NCBI RefSeq assembly: GCF_014643535.1
Contig: NZ_BMJQ01000022.1
Location: 1 to 64,000 of the forward strand
Source of the DNA: Aliidongia dinghuensis
Lineage (GTDB): Bacteria > Pseudomonadota > Alphaproteobacteria > ATCC43930 > CGMCC-115725
Direction: 5' to 3'
DNA: 64,000 bases
The notes under the pieces were generated by a model. It saw only the letters and a list, made by a program, of their open reading frames with translations. It was not told the origin of the DNA and searched no databases. The translations under genes and the position numbers were made by a program. Positions within the stretch are counted from its first letter, which is position 1, and every line of letters starts with the position of its first letter. Below are positions 47,792 to 56,554 of this stretch, piece after piece.

Positions 47792-49027
47792 ATGACGGGA
47801 GCTTCACGGGTTCGCTTCAGGACCAGCAGACCGGCAACACTGGCGGCGATCTTGCTGGCTGGATTGACGGCGCAGTCCGCACTGGCCGAGGTGCCGGGCA
47901 GTCTGGTCAAGATCGGCGTGCTGACCGATCTGTCAGGCCCCTTCGCCGACCAGGTCGGCCAGGGATCAGTAGCCGCGGCCAATCTCGCGGCCGAAGACTT
48001 CGCCAAGGAGGCCGGCGGTCTCAAGGTCGAGATCCTGTCCGCCGACCATCAGAACAAGCCGGACATCGGTGTCTCGATCGCCCGCCGCTGGATCGACGAG
48101 GACGGCGTCGCCGCCGTCGTCGACTTGCCCAATTCCGGCGTGGCATTGGGCGTCGCCGAGGCGCTGCGCGAAAAACACCGCACGGCGCTCGCCTCGAGTT
48201 CCGCCTCGTCCGACCTGACCGGCAAGGCCTGCGCGCCCACGACGGTGCAATGGGTCACCGACACCTGGTCGCAGGGCCACAGCACGGCCCACGCGCTCGC
48301 AGCACAGGGTGCCAAGAGTTGGTTCTTCCTGACCGTCGACTATGCGCTCGGCAAGACGCTCGAGCGCGACGCGACCGAGGCGCTCACGGCCGAAGGCGGC
48401 GAGGTGCGCGGTGCGGCCCGGCACCCGCTCGGCACGCCCGACCTCTCGGCCATGCTGCTGCAGGCGCAATCGTCGGGCGCCAAGGTGCTGGCGCTCGCCG
48501 ACACCGGCGCCGACGCGATCAACGCGATCAAGCAGGCCGGCGAGTTCGGCATCTCCGGCCAGATGCAGCTGGCCGCCCTGTTCCTGCAGATCTCGGACAT
48601 CCAGACGCTGGGCCTGGCCGCAGCGCAGGGGCTGCTGCTGACCGAGGCGTTCTACTGGGACCAGAACGCGGCGACCCGCGACTGGAGCCGGCGCTTCGCG
48701 GCACGGATGGGCGGGCGCATGCCGACCATGGACCAGGCCGGCGTCTATTCGGCCACCCTCGCCTATCTGCGCGCGGTCCGGACAGTCCGGTCGATCGATG
48801 GCGAGACGGTCGTCAAGGAGATGAAGCGCGCGCCGATCGACGATCCGCTGTTCGGCCGGGTCGCGATCCGCCCGGACGGCCGGGCCGTGCACGACATGTA
48901 TCTCTATCGCGTGAAGAAGCCGTCGCAGAGCCGCGGTCCCTGGGACGACTACGAACTGGTCGGCACCATCCCGGCGGCTGAGGCGTTCCGGCCCGCCAAC
49001 GAGGGCGGCTGCACGCTCGCGCCTTGA
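47792..49027 (+). CDS. Liv-type ABC substrate-binding protein
   Basis: The 411-residue product has a signal peptide (cleavage near SALA-EVPG) and the type-I periplasmic-binding fold with IGVLTDLSGPFADQVGQGS at the start. Homologues bind branched-chain or aromatic compounds, for example benzoates and amides. No permease or ATPase gene accompanies it here. It lies 73 bp after the GS-like gene in the same direction and probably captures the substrate of the island or delivers it to a shared Liv transporter. Confidence 0.92.
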   Translation: MTGASRVRFRTSRPATLAAILLAGLTAQSALAEVPGSLVKIGVLTDLSGPFADQVGQGSVAAANLAAEDFAKEAGGLKVEILSADHQNKPDIGVSIARRWIDEDGVAAVVDLPNSGVALGVAEALREKHRTALASSSASSDLTGKACAPTTVQWVTDTWSQGHSTAHALAAQGAKSWFFLTVDYALGKTLERDATEALTAEGGEVRGAARHPLGTPDLSAMLLQAQSSGAKVLALADTGADAINAIKQAGEFGISGQMQLAALFLQISDIQTLGLAAAQGLLLTEAFYWDQNAATRDWSRRFAARMGGRMPTMDQAGVYSATLAYLRAVRTVRSIDGETVVKEMKRAPIDDPLFGRVAIRPDGRAVHDMYLYRVKKPSQSRGPWDDYELVGTIPAAEAFRPANEGGCTLAP

Positions 49028-49055
49028 TTAAGGCTCTGAAAGGAAGGACAGGACG

Positions 49056-49604
49056 ATGGATCATCGCGCGCAACTGATCGAGCGCAGCATTCCGTTTCTC
49101 CGGGAGATCAAGGACATGACCCCCGGCGCGGCCATGGAGCGCTGGCTGAACGCGACCTATGGCGCCGACAGCGCGCTCTACCGGACGCTCGCGGACCTGA
49201 TCAAGCTGGGCATGACCGAAGGCTGGGCCGCCAACGAGGAGATTGCCGGCCCCAATTACCGGCGCAGCCGAATCCTGCCGCCCTCACCCGAGACGTTCCA
49301 TTTCAGCGTCACCGCCGTCTACATGAACAGCAAGGACGCGCGCGCCTTCAAGGAGGGACCCGACGACGTGCTGCGCGGCGACTACCACGGCCATCCCTAT
49401 GGCGAGGTGAACCTGGTGGTGCCGCTCGATGCCGGGGCGGAGCTCAAAGGCCTTCAGGGCTGGCAGGGCGCCGGCTGGACCGCGCCCGATCCGGGCAGTC
49501 GGCATTTCCCTGAGGTCCGCGGTGGCGCCGTGATCGCGCTCTTCTATCTGCCCGCGGGCAGGATCTCCTACGATTTCGAACCGCCGTCGCCGACGGTCCG
49601 GTAG
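49056..49604 (+). CDS. DUF4863-family protein, 4-hydroxylaminobenzoate-lyase-like
   Basis: The 182-residue product resembles the family that includes 4-hydroxylaminobenzoate lyase (PnbB) of nitrobenzoate degradation. Visible features are the N-terminal helical part with TPGAAMERWLNATYG, a cupin-like beta core (RGDYHGHPYGEVNLVVPLD with candidate metal His) and RGGAVIALFYLPAGRISYDF. A good ribosome-binding site (aaggaagg) precedes the ATG. It is the last gene of the rightward arm. That family eliminates ammonia from arylhydroxylamines; a similar role here is inference. Confidence 0.8.
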   Translation: MDHRAQLIERSIPFLREIKDMTPGAAMERWLNATYGADSALYRTLADLIKLGMTEGWAANEEIAGPNYRRSRILPPSPETFHFSVTAVYMNSKDARAFKEGPDDVLRGDYHGHPYGEVNLVVPLDAGAELKGLQGWQGAGWTAPDPGSRHFPEVRGGAVIALFYLPAGRISYDFEPPSPTVR

Positions 49605-49651
49605 CCGGCGGGAACCCGCCCGGCTGGCCGCCGAGCGGGGTCAATCTTTGA

Positions 49652-50005
49652 TCAGAGCGCCGCGTTGACGCGGATCTCGACCGTCAGGTCCGGCCGGGCG
49701 AGCTTCGCCTCGACGCAGGCGCGCGACGGCGTGTTGCCCTGCGGCACCCACTTGTCCCAGACCGAATTCATCTCGGCGAAGGTCGAGATGTCGGCGAGCC
49801 AGATCGTCGCCTCGATGATCTTGGTCTTGTCCGTGCCGGCATCGGCCAGGATGCGATCGATCTGGCCCAGGATGTCGGTGGTCTGCGCCGCGACCGACTG
49901 GCCCGCGGCCTTGTCGGCGACCTGGCCTGACAGATAGATAATGTCGCCGTGGATCACCGCCTCGCAAAGCCGGGGACCGACCCCGATACGCGTGAGCTTC
50001 GCCAT
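49652..50005 (-). CDS. RidA-family deaminase
   Basis: The 117-residue protein starts MAKLTRIGVGPRLCEAV and has the RidA beta-alpha fold with IIYLSGQVADK, GQIDRILADAG, NTPSRACVEAKLARPDLTVEIRV. The Arg in PSRACVEA is the catalytic arginine of enamine/imine deaminases. It faces the island but is convergent with the DUF4863 gene, so it is not in that operon. 2-Aminomuconate deaminases of aniline/aminophenol pathways belong to this fold, so a link is possible but unproven. Confidence 0.92.
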   Translation of the reverse strand: MAKLTRIGVGPRLCEAVIHGDIIYLSGQVADKAAGQSVAAQTTDILGQIDRILADAGTDKTKIIEATIWLADISTFAEMNSVWDKWVPQGNTPSRACVEAKLARPDLTVEIRVNAAL

Positions 50006-50239
50006 TTCCAACTCTCCAGATTGATGCGGCAGAATGATGCGGCCGATGCCGCGCGCATGGAATGTGCGGGAAGACATGTGACCGGGATCGCCGCCGACGG
50101 CAAGCGCTGGATCGAGCGTCATGCCCGTTCAATAGTCCGATGATTTCAGGGCAGCCATGCCAAGAAGCCCGCTTGTGCCCGGGCCGGAGTTCCCGGACGC
50201 TTGGATACTTCGAAATCTTATCTCAGCTGGAACAGAGCC

Positions 50240-51445
50240 ATGTCGGCAGGTATCGAGGTCGGATCGCGCCCTGCGCAGCCCGGCCCGCTATTCATTGCGG
50301 CGTTGGGCGTGCTGATGTGTTTCGGCCCCATGGCGATCGACATGTATCTCCCGGCCCTGCCGGCGATCGGCCAAGCCTTCGGCGTCGGCCAGGACAAGGT
50401 GCAATGGTCGCTGTCGGCCTTCTTCCTGGGCTTCGGCATCGGCCAGATCGCCTGGGGCGCGCTTGCGGACAGGCTCGGCCGGCGCCGGCCGGTCGCCGCC
50501 GGCATCCTGCTCTACGGCATCGGCTGCATCGGCTGCAGCCTCACCAACGACATCGGCCATTTGGCAGTCTGGCGCTTCGTCCAGGCGCTGGGCGCCTGCG
50601 CCGGCCCGGTGCTGGCGCGCGCCATGGTGCGCGACGTATTCGGCCGCGACCGGGCGGCGAGCGTGCTATCGCTCATGATGTTGGTCATGGGCATCGCCCC
50701 CATGGTGGCGCCGATCCTGGGCGGCCATGTCTTGCTGATCGGCACCTGGCGCACGATCTTCTGGGTCCAGGCCTGCTTCGTCATCGTCGCCTTCGCCGGC
50801 CTCATGAGCCTGCCCGAGACGCTGCCGGCCGACCGGCGCCAGCCGTCGCGCCTCGCCGGCATGGTCTCGGGATATTTCCGCCTGCTCGGCAGCCGGCGCT
50901 ATCTGGGCTATGCGCTCTGCTCGTCGTTCATCTACGGCGGCATGTTCGCTTACGTCTCCGGCACGCCCTTCGTCTATATCGAGCTGTTCGGCGTGCGGCC
51001 GGAAAACTACGGCTATCTGTTCGGCGTCAATATCGTCGGCATGATCATCGTCAACACGGTGAACAGCCGGGTCGTGCTGCGCTTCGGCACCGACCGGGTG
51101 CTGCGCATGGGTTGCCTGCTCGCGGCCCTTACCGGCTTCGTGCTGCTCGGCCTGTGCGCCAGCGGCTTCGGCGGGCTCGCCGCCATCGCGACGGCGCTCT
51201 TCGTGTTCATGGGCCTGACCGGCATGATCGCCGCCAATGCCATGGCCGGCGGCATGTCGATCTATCCCGAGATCGCGGGCTCCGCCTCGGCCCTGATGGG
51301 CGCCTTGCAATTCACCTTCGGCGCCATCGCCGGCTCGGCCGTGGGCTCGCTCGCCAACGGCACCGCCGTGCCCTTGGGCGCCGTCATCTGCACCTGCGGC
51401 ATCGCGGCGGCCCTGTTCAACCTGGCGCTCGTGCGGCGATTTTAG
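50240..51445 (+). CDS. Bcr/CflA-type MFS drug transporter (DHA1, 12 TM)
   Basis: The 401-residue product has the DHA1 layout: MCFGPMAIDMYLPALPAIGQAF in TM1, motif A WGALADRLGRRRP, and PMVAPILGGHVL motif C. ATG 50240 (MSAGIEVG) is preferred over an in-frame TTG at 50201. It ends 4 bp from the convergent DUF2269 gene. Substrate not predictable. Confidence 0.93.
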   Translation: MSAGIEVGSRPAQPGPLFIAALGVLMCFGPMAIDMYLPALPAIGQAFGVGQDKVQWSLSAFFLGFGIGQIAWGALADRLGRRRPVAAGILLYGIGCIGCSLTNDIGHLAVWRFVQALGACAGPVLARAMVRDVFGRDRAASVLSLMMLVMGIAPMVAPILGGHVLLIGTWRTIFWVQACFVIVAFAGLMSLPETLPADRRQPSRLAGMVSGYFRLLGSRRYLGYALCSSFIYGGMFAYVSGTPFVYIELFGVRPENYGYLFGVNIVGMIIVNTVNSRVVLRFGTDRVLRMGCLLAALTGFVLLGLCASGFGGLAAIATALFVFMGLTGMIAANAMAGGMSIYPEIAGSASALMGALQFTFGAIAGSAVGSLANGTAVPLGAVICTCGIAAALFNLALVRRF

Positions 51446-51449
51446 CGCC

Positions 51450-51926
51450 TTACCAAAACTCGGGCTTCGCGACCATGAGCCAGAAGATCGCCATGGTGCC
51501 GAGGAACGCGGGCCAGCCGAGGCCGAACCAGAGCCGCATCGTCCGGTAATAGGCCGCGGGCAGGGTGACGCCCGACGCGGCAGCCACCGCCGCCAGGTCG
51601 CGCGCCCGGATTTGCAGCCAGACGACGGGCAACCAGCACAAGCCGATCATCAGATAGAGGCCGTAGACCGCCATGAGCCAGGGCGCCGCGGGATCGATCC
51701 CCGAGAGATGGATGAGCGCAATCCCGGTCGCCGGCTGCAGAACGACGGCGGGAGTGGTGAACCAGAAATCGGCGCGCACGACGTTGCGCGCGACCGTCGC
51801 GATCGTCCGCGGCTCACCGCCCAAGTGGGCGAACCACATATGGAAGGCCGTCCCGAGCCCGGTACCGAACAGTACCGTGGCGCTCAGGATATGGAGCGTC
51901 TTGACCAGATCGTAGAGCCCGCTCAT
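51450..51926 (-). CDS. DUF2269 integral membrane protein
   Basis: The 158-residue product has four hydrophobic segments and begins MSGLYDLVKTLHILSATVLFGTGLG, with a conserved His in the first helix and GRP-like loops typical of DUF2269. Its ATG overlaps the downstream-restored stop of the SDR-DoxX gene (ATGA), so the two were translationally coupled when the latter was intact. Function unknown. Confidence 0.9.
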   Translation of the reverse strand: MSGLYDLVKTLHILSATVLFGTGLGTAFHMWFAHLGGEPRTIATVARNVVRADFWFTTPAVVLQPATGIALIHLSGIDPAAPWLMAVYGLYLMIGLCWLPVVWLQIRARDLAAVAAASGVTLPAAYYRTMRLWFGLGWPAFLGTMAIFWLMVAKPEFW

Positions 51927-53242
51927 CGATCGGCCTCCATGGCACCGAGCGCCAGGATTGCGGCCAGGATCGGCAAGTTCTTCAACAGCGCACCGAAGGG
52001 GTCGAGCCAGAGCGCTGGCGCCAGGAGCCCGAGTCCGATCGTGTAGCCGAGCACGGCTACCAGCTGAATCCAGCAAGCGAGCGCCGGCCGCCAGCGCAAC
52101 AGCTAGGCGAGCGCGATCGCCAGATCCAGCACGGAGAACGCTTTGGCCATAGCCTCGCCGACCGGACCAGACAGGCCCACCGATGTGAGCACCGCGCCCA
52201 GGCGCGCCGGCGGCTGCGCCAGACCGGCAATGCCGGAGCCAAGCCAGGTCAGCACCAGCGCGCCGCGCAGCAGTGGCCGTACGAAATAGAGCCGCGCGTG
52301 CCAGCGGTCCTGCCATTGCGCCGGACAGGCCCGCAGCATCTGGCGCCAGCCTCTCGGCGCGATCCCGGTCGCGGCGGCAAAAGCGGCGGGGTTGCCGTCG
52401 TTGCCGAAGTCGAGTTGCCGGAGCGCCGTCGTGCTGACCGGCCCGCCGACCAGATCGCCAAGACGTGCAACCCCGGCGACGAGCGCACGCGGCACCGGAA
52501 CGACACGGGCCGGCGGCAGGCCGAGCCAGGCGCGCAGATCGACCAGCACCTCGCGCAAGGTGACCCGATCCGGCCCGACCGGATCGATGACAACCCGATT
52601 GATCGAATGATCGCGCAGCACTCGTAGCACCGTAGTCGCCAGATCGTCGATATGGATTGGCCGGAACGGCTGATCCCCGCGGCCGATCACCAGAATGATC
52701 CCGGGCAGGGCCGCCAGCGCGCGGAACAGCGCGGTCCCGCCGAAGGCACCAGAAGCATAGACGAGCGACGGCCGCAGGATGACCCAGTCGAGATCCGTCG
52801 TCGCCAGGAACCGGTCGGCGGCGAGCTTGGTCAGGGCATATTCCGTGCCCGCCGAGAGCTCGGCGGAGATCGCCGAAATCTGGATGACGCGGCTGACACC
52901 GGCTCGACGGCACGCTTCGAACAGCGCCTTGGGCGCGGCCTCATGAATCGCCTCGATCGACTGACCGGGTCTGCCCTGCAGCACGCCGGCGCAATTGATC
53001 ACGACATCGATGCCGTCGAGCCGCGGCAGCCAATCCTCGGGCCGGACATCCCGGTTCATGTCAACCCGGATCGCTGCCGGCGCCGTCTCCAGCCGGTCGA
53101 TCTCTTCCGGCCGCCGGACGGCGGGCACCACATGGTAGCCCGCCGCCAGAAGATGCCCCATCAGGTAGCGGCCGATGAAACCGTTGGCGCCGGTCAGGAG
53201 GACTCGCTCGGACGACGCTTCCGTGAACGGGGGCGCCGTCAT
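51923..53242 (-). pseudogene. SDR-family oxidoreductase fused to DoxX-like membrane domain, interrupted by amber codon
   Basis: From ATG 53242 (MTAPPFTEASSERVLL) comes an atypical SDR/epimerase domain (VLLTGANGFIGRYL, YALTKLAAD active-site region, lacking a clear Tyr-x3-Lys), followed at about 315 by a DoxX-like membrane domain (RPLLRGALVLTWLGSGIAG...). A TAG at 52103-52105 stops it after residue 379. The same frame then continues for 59 sense codons (LLRWRPALACWIQLV ... LGAMEADR) matching the rest of the DoxX domain and ends in a TGA overlapping the DUF2269 start. So one nonsense change breaks an otherwise complete 439-residue gene. Amber read-through or a sequencing error would also explain it. 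Confidence 0.85.
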
Positions 53243-53297
53243 CGCCGATCGTCGGCCGATCTCGCGGTTGTCCCGGTTGGGGCCGATCGGTCGTCCG

Positions 53298-54722
53298 TCA
53301 GCGCCGGCACTCCACAAAAATCGTGAAGGCCCGGGCGGCACTGGTGAGATCGGCCACCTTTCTCTCGCGCCCCACGGACGAGGTCTCGTAATGGACGCCC
53401 TTGCTGTCGAGGAACGTTTCAACCACCGAGCTCTTGATGGCGAAATTCGCGTTTTCAGACTGCGCGCCCGTCGTGACCGCCAGGGCCAGGCTGTTCAACG
53501 TCATCTCGGCGACGCCGACGACGGCGCCCGTCTGATCCATCAGCGGGCCGCCGGAATTGCCGGACTGCGTCGGGGCCGTGAACTGCAGCTTTCGCGTATC
53601 GTCCTGCAAGCCGCTCAGCGCGCTCACCGATCCGGTGGTGACATTGAGATCGGTCGTCAGCAAACCGCTCAGCGGAAACCCGACGAGGACGACGGAATCG
53701 CCCTGCTGGATCGAAGGGCCCGCGCGAAACGCTGCCGGCACGCCGACAGGAACTTGCGCCTTGAGCAAGGCCAGATCATTCGTCTTGTCGACCGCCACGA
53801 CGTCCGCCTTCTCGTTCTGGCCGCCGGCGAGCCGCACCGTCACCGTGCCGCAGCTCTTGACGACATGCTCATTCGTCAGAATGTAACCAGCCCTATTGAG
53901 CACGAAGCCCGAGCCCGAAGCGATCTTCTGCGTCGAAGCTGCGGTCGGCGTTCCGGTGAGACCAGCCAGAGAGCGAACATGATCGAGCGCACCGGCCGTC
54001 GGCGTCCAGGCCATCGCCTCCATCTTGACTTGCTGCGCATCCGTCTGGCTCAGATGCGACGAAGCCGTATCACGCGCAGCCGTAATGCGAGACAGCATGG
54101 TCGGATTGTTTGTTCGGGGGATGGAGGCCGAAAACCAGAACAACGCCTCCTTGTAGTCCTGCGGCACGCCCCTCCCGTTGAGGAAATCGCCGCCGAGATT
54201 GCTGAGTGCAGTGCCGTCGCCCTGCTCGGCCGCCAAAGCCGTCCATCGAATGGATTCGCCTAGATCTTTGGGGACGCCGCGCCCGACCTCATAGAGATAT
54301 CCAAGGACGCGTTGGCCGCCGGCATAGTTCTGGTCCGCCGCTGCCCGGGCCCATTTAAGCGAGAGCGGATCGTTCACAGGGATGCCACCGTAGCCGTTGG
54401 CATAGTCGAGCGACAGCGTCACCTGCGCTTCCGCATCGCCCTGCTCGGCCGCCTTGGTCAGCCAGCGGACGGCTTCGTCCAGGTCGCGGCTGAAATTGTA
54501 CCCGCCCTGGAAGTACATCCGGTACAATAGCCACTCCGCCTTGACGTCACCGCGGTCGGCTAGCGGCTTCGCCTGCGCATAAGCGTCCGGAAACTTGTGT
54601 TGATTGAAGGCGGCTTCCGCCGCCGGCAGCGATGCTTGCTCGGGCGGTACCGTTTGACATCCTGCGACCCCGACAACCGCAATCAGAGCCGCAACCGCGC
54701 CCTGCCGACACCACGAACCCAT
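53298..54722 (-). CDS. SEL1-repeat lipoprotein with C-terminal trypsin-like serine protease
   Basis: The 474-residue product has a lipobox (VVGVAGC, about residue 22), four SEL1 repeats (about 60-205, such as AVRWLTKAAEQGDAEAQ), and a chymotrypsin-like S1C protease with catalytic His (ILTNEHVV), Asp (TNDLALL) and Ser (SGNSGGPL). No PDZ domain follows, unlike DegP. It is probably a periplasmic membrane-anchored protease; the SEL1 part would recruit partners. Substrates unknown. 55 bp separate it from the SDR gene. Confidence 0.93.
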   Translation of the reverse strand: MGSWCRQGAVAALIAVVGVAGCQTVPPEQASLPAAEAAFNQHKFPDAYAQAKPLADRGDVKAEWLLYRMYFQGGYNFSRDLDEAVRWLTKAAEQGDAEAQVTLSLDYANGYGGIPVNDPLSLKWARAAADQNYAGGQRVLGYLYEVGRGVPKDLGESIRWTALAAEQGDGTALSNLGGDFLNGRGVPQDYKEALFWFSASIPRTNNPTMLSRITAARDTASSHLSQTDAQQVKMEAMAWTPTAGALDHVRSLAGLTGTPTAASTQKIASGSGFVLNRAGYILTNEHVVKSCGTVTVRLAGGQNEKADVVAVDKTNDLALLKAQVPVGVPAAFRAGPSIQQGDSVVLVGFPLSGLLTTDLNVTTGSVSALSGLQDDTRKLQFTAPTQSGNSGGPLMDQTGAVVGVAEMTLNSLALAVTTGAQSENANFAIKSSVVETFLDSKGVHYETSSVGRERKVADLTSAARAFTIFVECRR

Positions 54723-54834
54723 GGAAACATTCCCCCCAACCGACTCGACACAGGCCGAGCTTGGCGGGAAGGTTTGCTGCTGCCGTGCGGTTAGTCAACC
54801 ATAGGATTAAATCGCGGTCGCCCTACGCGCCCTG

Positions 54835-54950
54835 ACATATGGAGCTTCTTGCCCTCGAGCCCCTTCTAGAGGTCGGCCAGCGGCTGAGCTGGCCGAAGAA
54901 GCGTTCCATTACCTTGCTCCGTCGCGGGTTAGGCGGTTCTACGAGAGCGG
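54835..54950 (-). pseudogene. degenerate copy of the msrP 3' end
   Basis: The stretch from acatatggagcttcttgccc onward matches 55552-55720, the last coding part of msrP, at roughly three quarters of positions. It lacks about 40 bases in the middle and the stop. It lies on the far side of the DUF302 gene, in direct orientation, so a local duplication followed by decay is the simplest reading. It has no function of its own that I can see. Confidence 0.65.
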
Positions 54951-55005
54951 ATCGCACTCCAGCAAGGCACTGCGGCCGCGGAATTTTCGACTCCGGGACA
55001 GGGCA

Positions 55006-55491
55006 TCAGTCGGTGGCCTGGCGCGCGAATTCCCGGAACACCTGGTTCATACCGTCGCGCGCTGCCGGCGGGATCGACAGGCCATGCCGAGGATAAATAT
55101 CGGTAACGATATAGTCGGCCGAGTTGTAGGTGAGCCAGACCTTGTCCTCGTCGTCCTGCCAGATCAGCGCCTTCATCGGCAGGTCGATCGCCAGGGTCGG
55201 ATTGCTTCGCATGGCGTCGGTACCCCGCTCCGGTTGACCGAAGACGATCACGCTCCGCGGCCGCAATGTCAGGCCGACCGCCTTGGCGGCGGCGGCATGA
55301 TCGATCACCGTGAAAATCGTCCATCCCCGGCCGCGCACCGCGGCCTCGAAGCGGTCGATCGTCTCGAGCACCGTGTGATGGCTTTGCAACGTGACGAGGC
55401 CGTTGGAGGGCGCCGATTGTGCCGAAGCGCTTCGCGCTGCGAACGCGAGGAGCCCGAAGAGAACTGGAACGCCCAGTCGGAACACGCGCAT
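55006..55491 (-). CDS. DUF302 exported protein
   Basis: The 161-residue product from MRVFRLGVPVLFGLLAFAARSASAQ (signal peptide) has the DUF302 core (VLETIDRFEAAVRGRGWTIFTVIDHAAAAKAVG, PRSVIVFGQPERGTDAM, IDLPMKALIWQDDEDKVWLTY). The family is periplasmic and of uncertain role; it is often found with redox-stress genes. It follows msrP by 58 bp in the same direction. Earlier in-frame methionines (55545) would run close to msrP. Confidence 0.9.
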   Translation of the reverse strand: MRVFRLGVPVLFGLLAFAARSASAQSAPSNGLVTLQSHHTVLETIDRFEAAVRGRGWTIFTVIDHAAAAKAVGLTLRPRSVIVFGQPERGTDAMRSNPTLAIDLPMKALIWQDDEDKVWLTYNSADYIVTDIYPRHGLSIPPAARDGMNQVFREFARQATD

Positions 55492-55549
55492 GATCCTCTC
55501 CTGCTGCAGCTCGCGAGCCGGCATCAGTTGGGCTTCGCCGGCCACCCTC

Positions 55550-56554
55550 TCACATATAGAGCTTCTCGCCCTCGAGGCCCTTGTAGAGGTCGGCCACCTG
55601 CTCGGCGTAGCCGTTGAAGAGCAGGGTCGGGCGGCGGCCGGGCTGACCGAGGAAACGTTCGGTCGCCTGGCTCCAGCGCGGGTGCGGCACGTCGGGGTTC
55701 ACGTTCGCCCAGAAGCCGTATTCCTCGGGCTGCAGCGACTGCCACATCGTCTTCGGCGGCTCAGCCGTGAAGCTGAAGCGGACGATCGACTTCACCGACT
55801 TGAAGCCGTATTTCCAGGGGATCGCGAGGCGCAGCGGCGCGCCGTTCTGGGTCGGCAGCGGCTTGCCGTAGATGCCGGTGACGAGGAAGGCGAGCTCGTT
55901 CGTCGCCTCGGCCATGGTCAGGCCCTCGACATAGGGCCAGGGATACCAGAACTGCCGCTGCCCCGGTGCGACCGACGAGTCCTTGAACGTCTCCATGCGC
56001 AGGTACTTGGCCCCCGAGGTCGGCTTCGCCAGATCGACGAGCGCCTTCAAGGGAAAGCCGGTCCAGGGCACGGCCATCGACCAGGCCTCGACGCAGCGGT
56101 GGCGATAGAGCCGCTCTTCGAACTGCACTTGGCGGAACAGGTCGTCGATCGCGAGCGTCTGCTCCTGCTCGACCAGCCCGTCGATCTTGACGGTCCAGGG
56201 CCGGATCTTGAGCGCGTGCGAGGCGTCGACGATGTCCTTGTCGGTGCCGAACTCGTAGAAATTATTGTAGCCGGTCGCGAGCTTCTCGGCCGTCACCGGC
56301 CGGTCGAGCGTGAAAGCCGGGTTCTGCTTGGCCGGATAGAGCGAAGCCGAGGGATCGGACGTGTCGGCCGCCAGTGCTGCGGACATCGCCTTGCCACCAC
56401 CGAACGCGCCCAGGCCCAAGGCGCCGAGGCCGCCTGCCGCCACCAGACCGCCGGCGACGGCCCCCTTCAGCAGATTGCGCCGATTGAGGAACAGCGCCTC
56501 GGGCGTTGCCTCTCGCTCCGGCATTTCCCAGCCGCGCTTGCGCTTGATCAACAT
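55550..56554 (-). CDS. msrP: protein-methionine-sulfoxide reductase catalytic subunit MsrP (molybdopterin)
   Basis: The 334-residue periplasmic enzyme repairs oxidised methionines. It has a twin-arginine leader (NRRNLLKGAVAGG), the sulfite-oxidase fold with molybdenum-ligating Cys in YRHRCVEAWSM, and the C-terminal RPTLLFNGYAEQVADLYKG. Start MLIKRKRGWEMPE is the family start; ATG 56581 is an alternative. The usual heme-membrane partner MsrQ is not adjacent in this window; a DUF302 gene follows instead. Confidence 0.96.
   Translation of the reverse strand: MLIKRKRGWEMPEREATPEALFLNRRNLLKGAVAGGLVAAGGLGALGLGAFGGGKAMSAALAADTSDPSASLYPAKQNPAFTLDRPVTAEKLATGYNNFYEFGTDKDIVDASHALKIRPWTVKIDGLVEQEQTLAIDDLFRQVQFEERLYRHRCVEAWSMAVPWTGFPLKALVDLAKPTSGAKYLRMETFKDSSVAPGQRQFWYPWPYVEGLTMAEATNELAFLVTGIYGKPLPTQNGAPLRLAIPWKYGFKSVKSIVRFSFTAEPPKTMWQSLQPEEYGFWANVNPDVPHPRWSQATERFLGQPGRRPTLLFNGYAEQVADLYKGLEGEKLYM

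Noticed and set aside
49652..50005. Treating this RidA gene as part of the amine island operon
   Set aside because: It is convergent with the DUF4863 gene and has its own direction, so only a functional link, not an operon, can be suggested.
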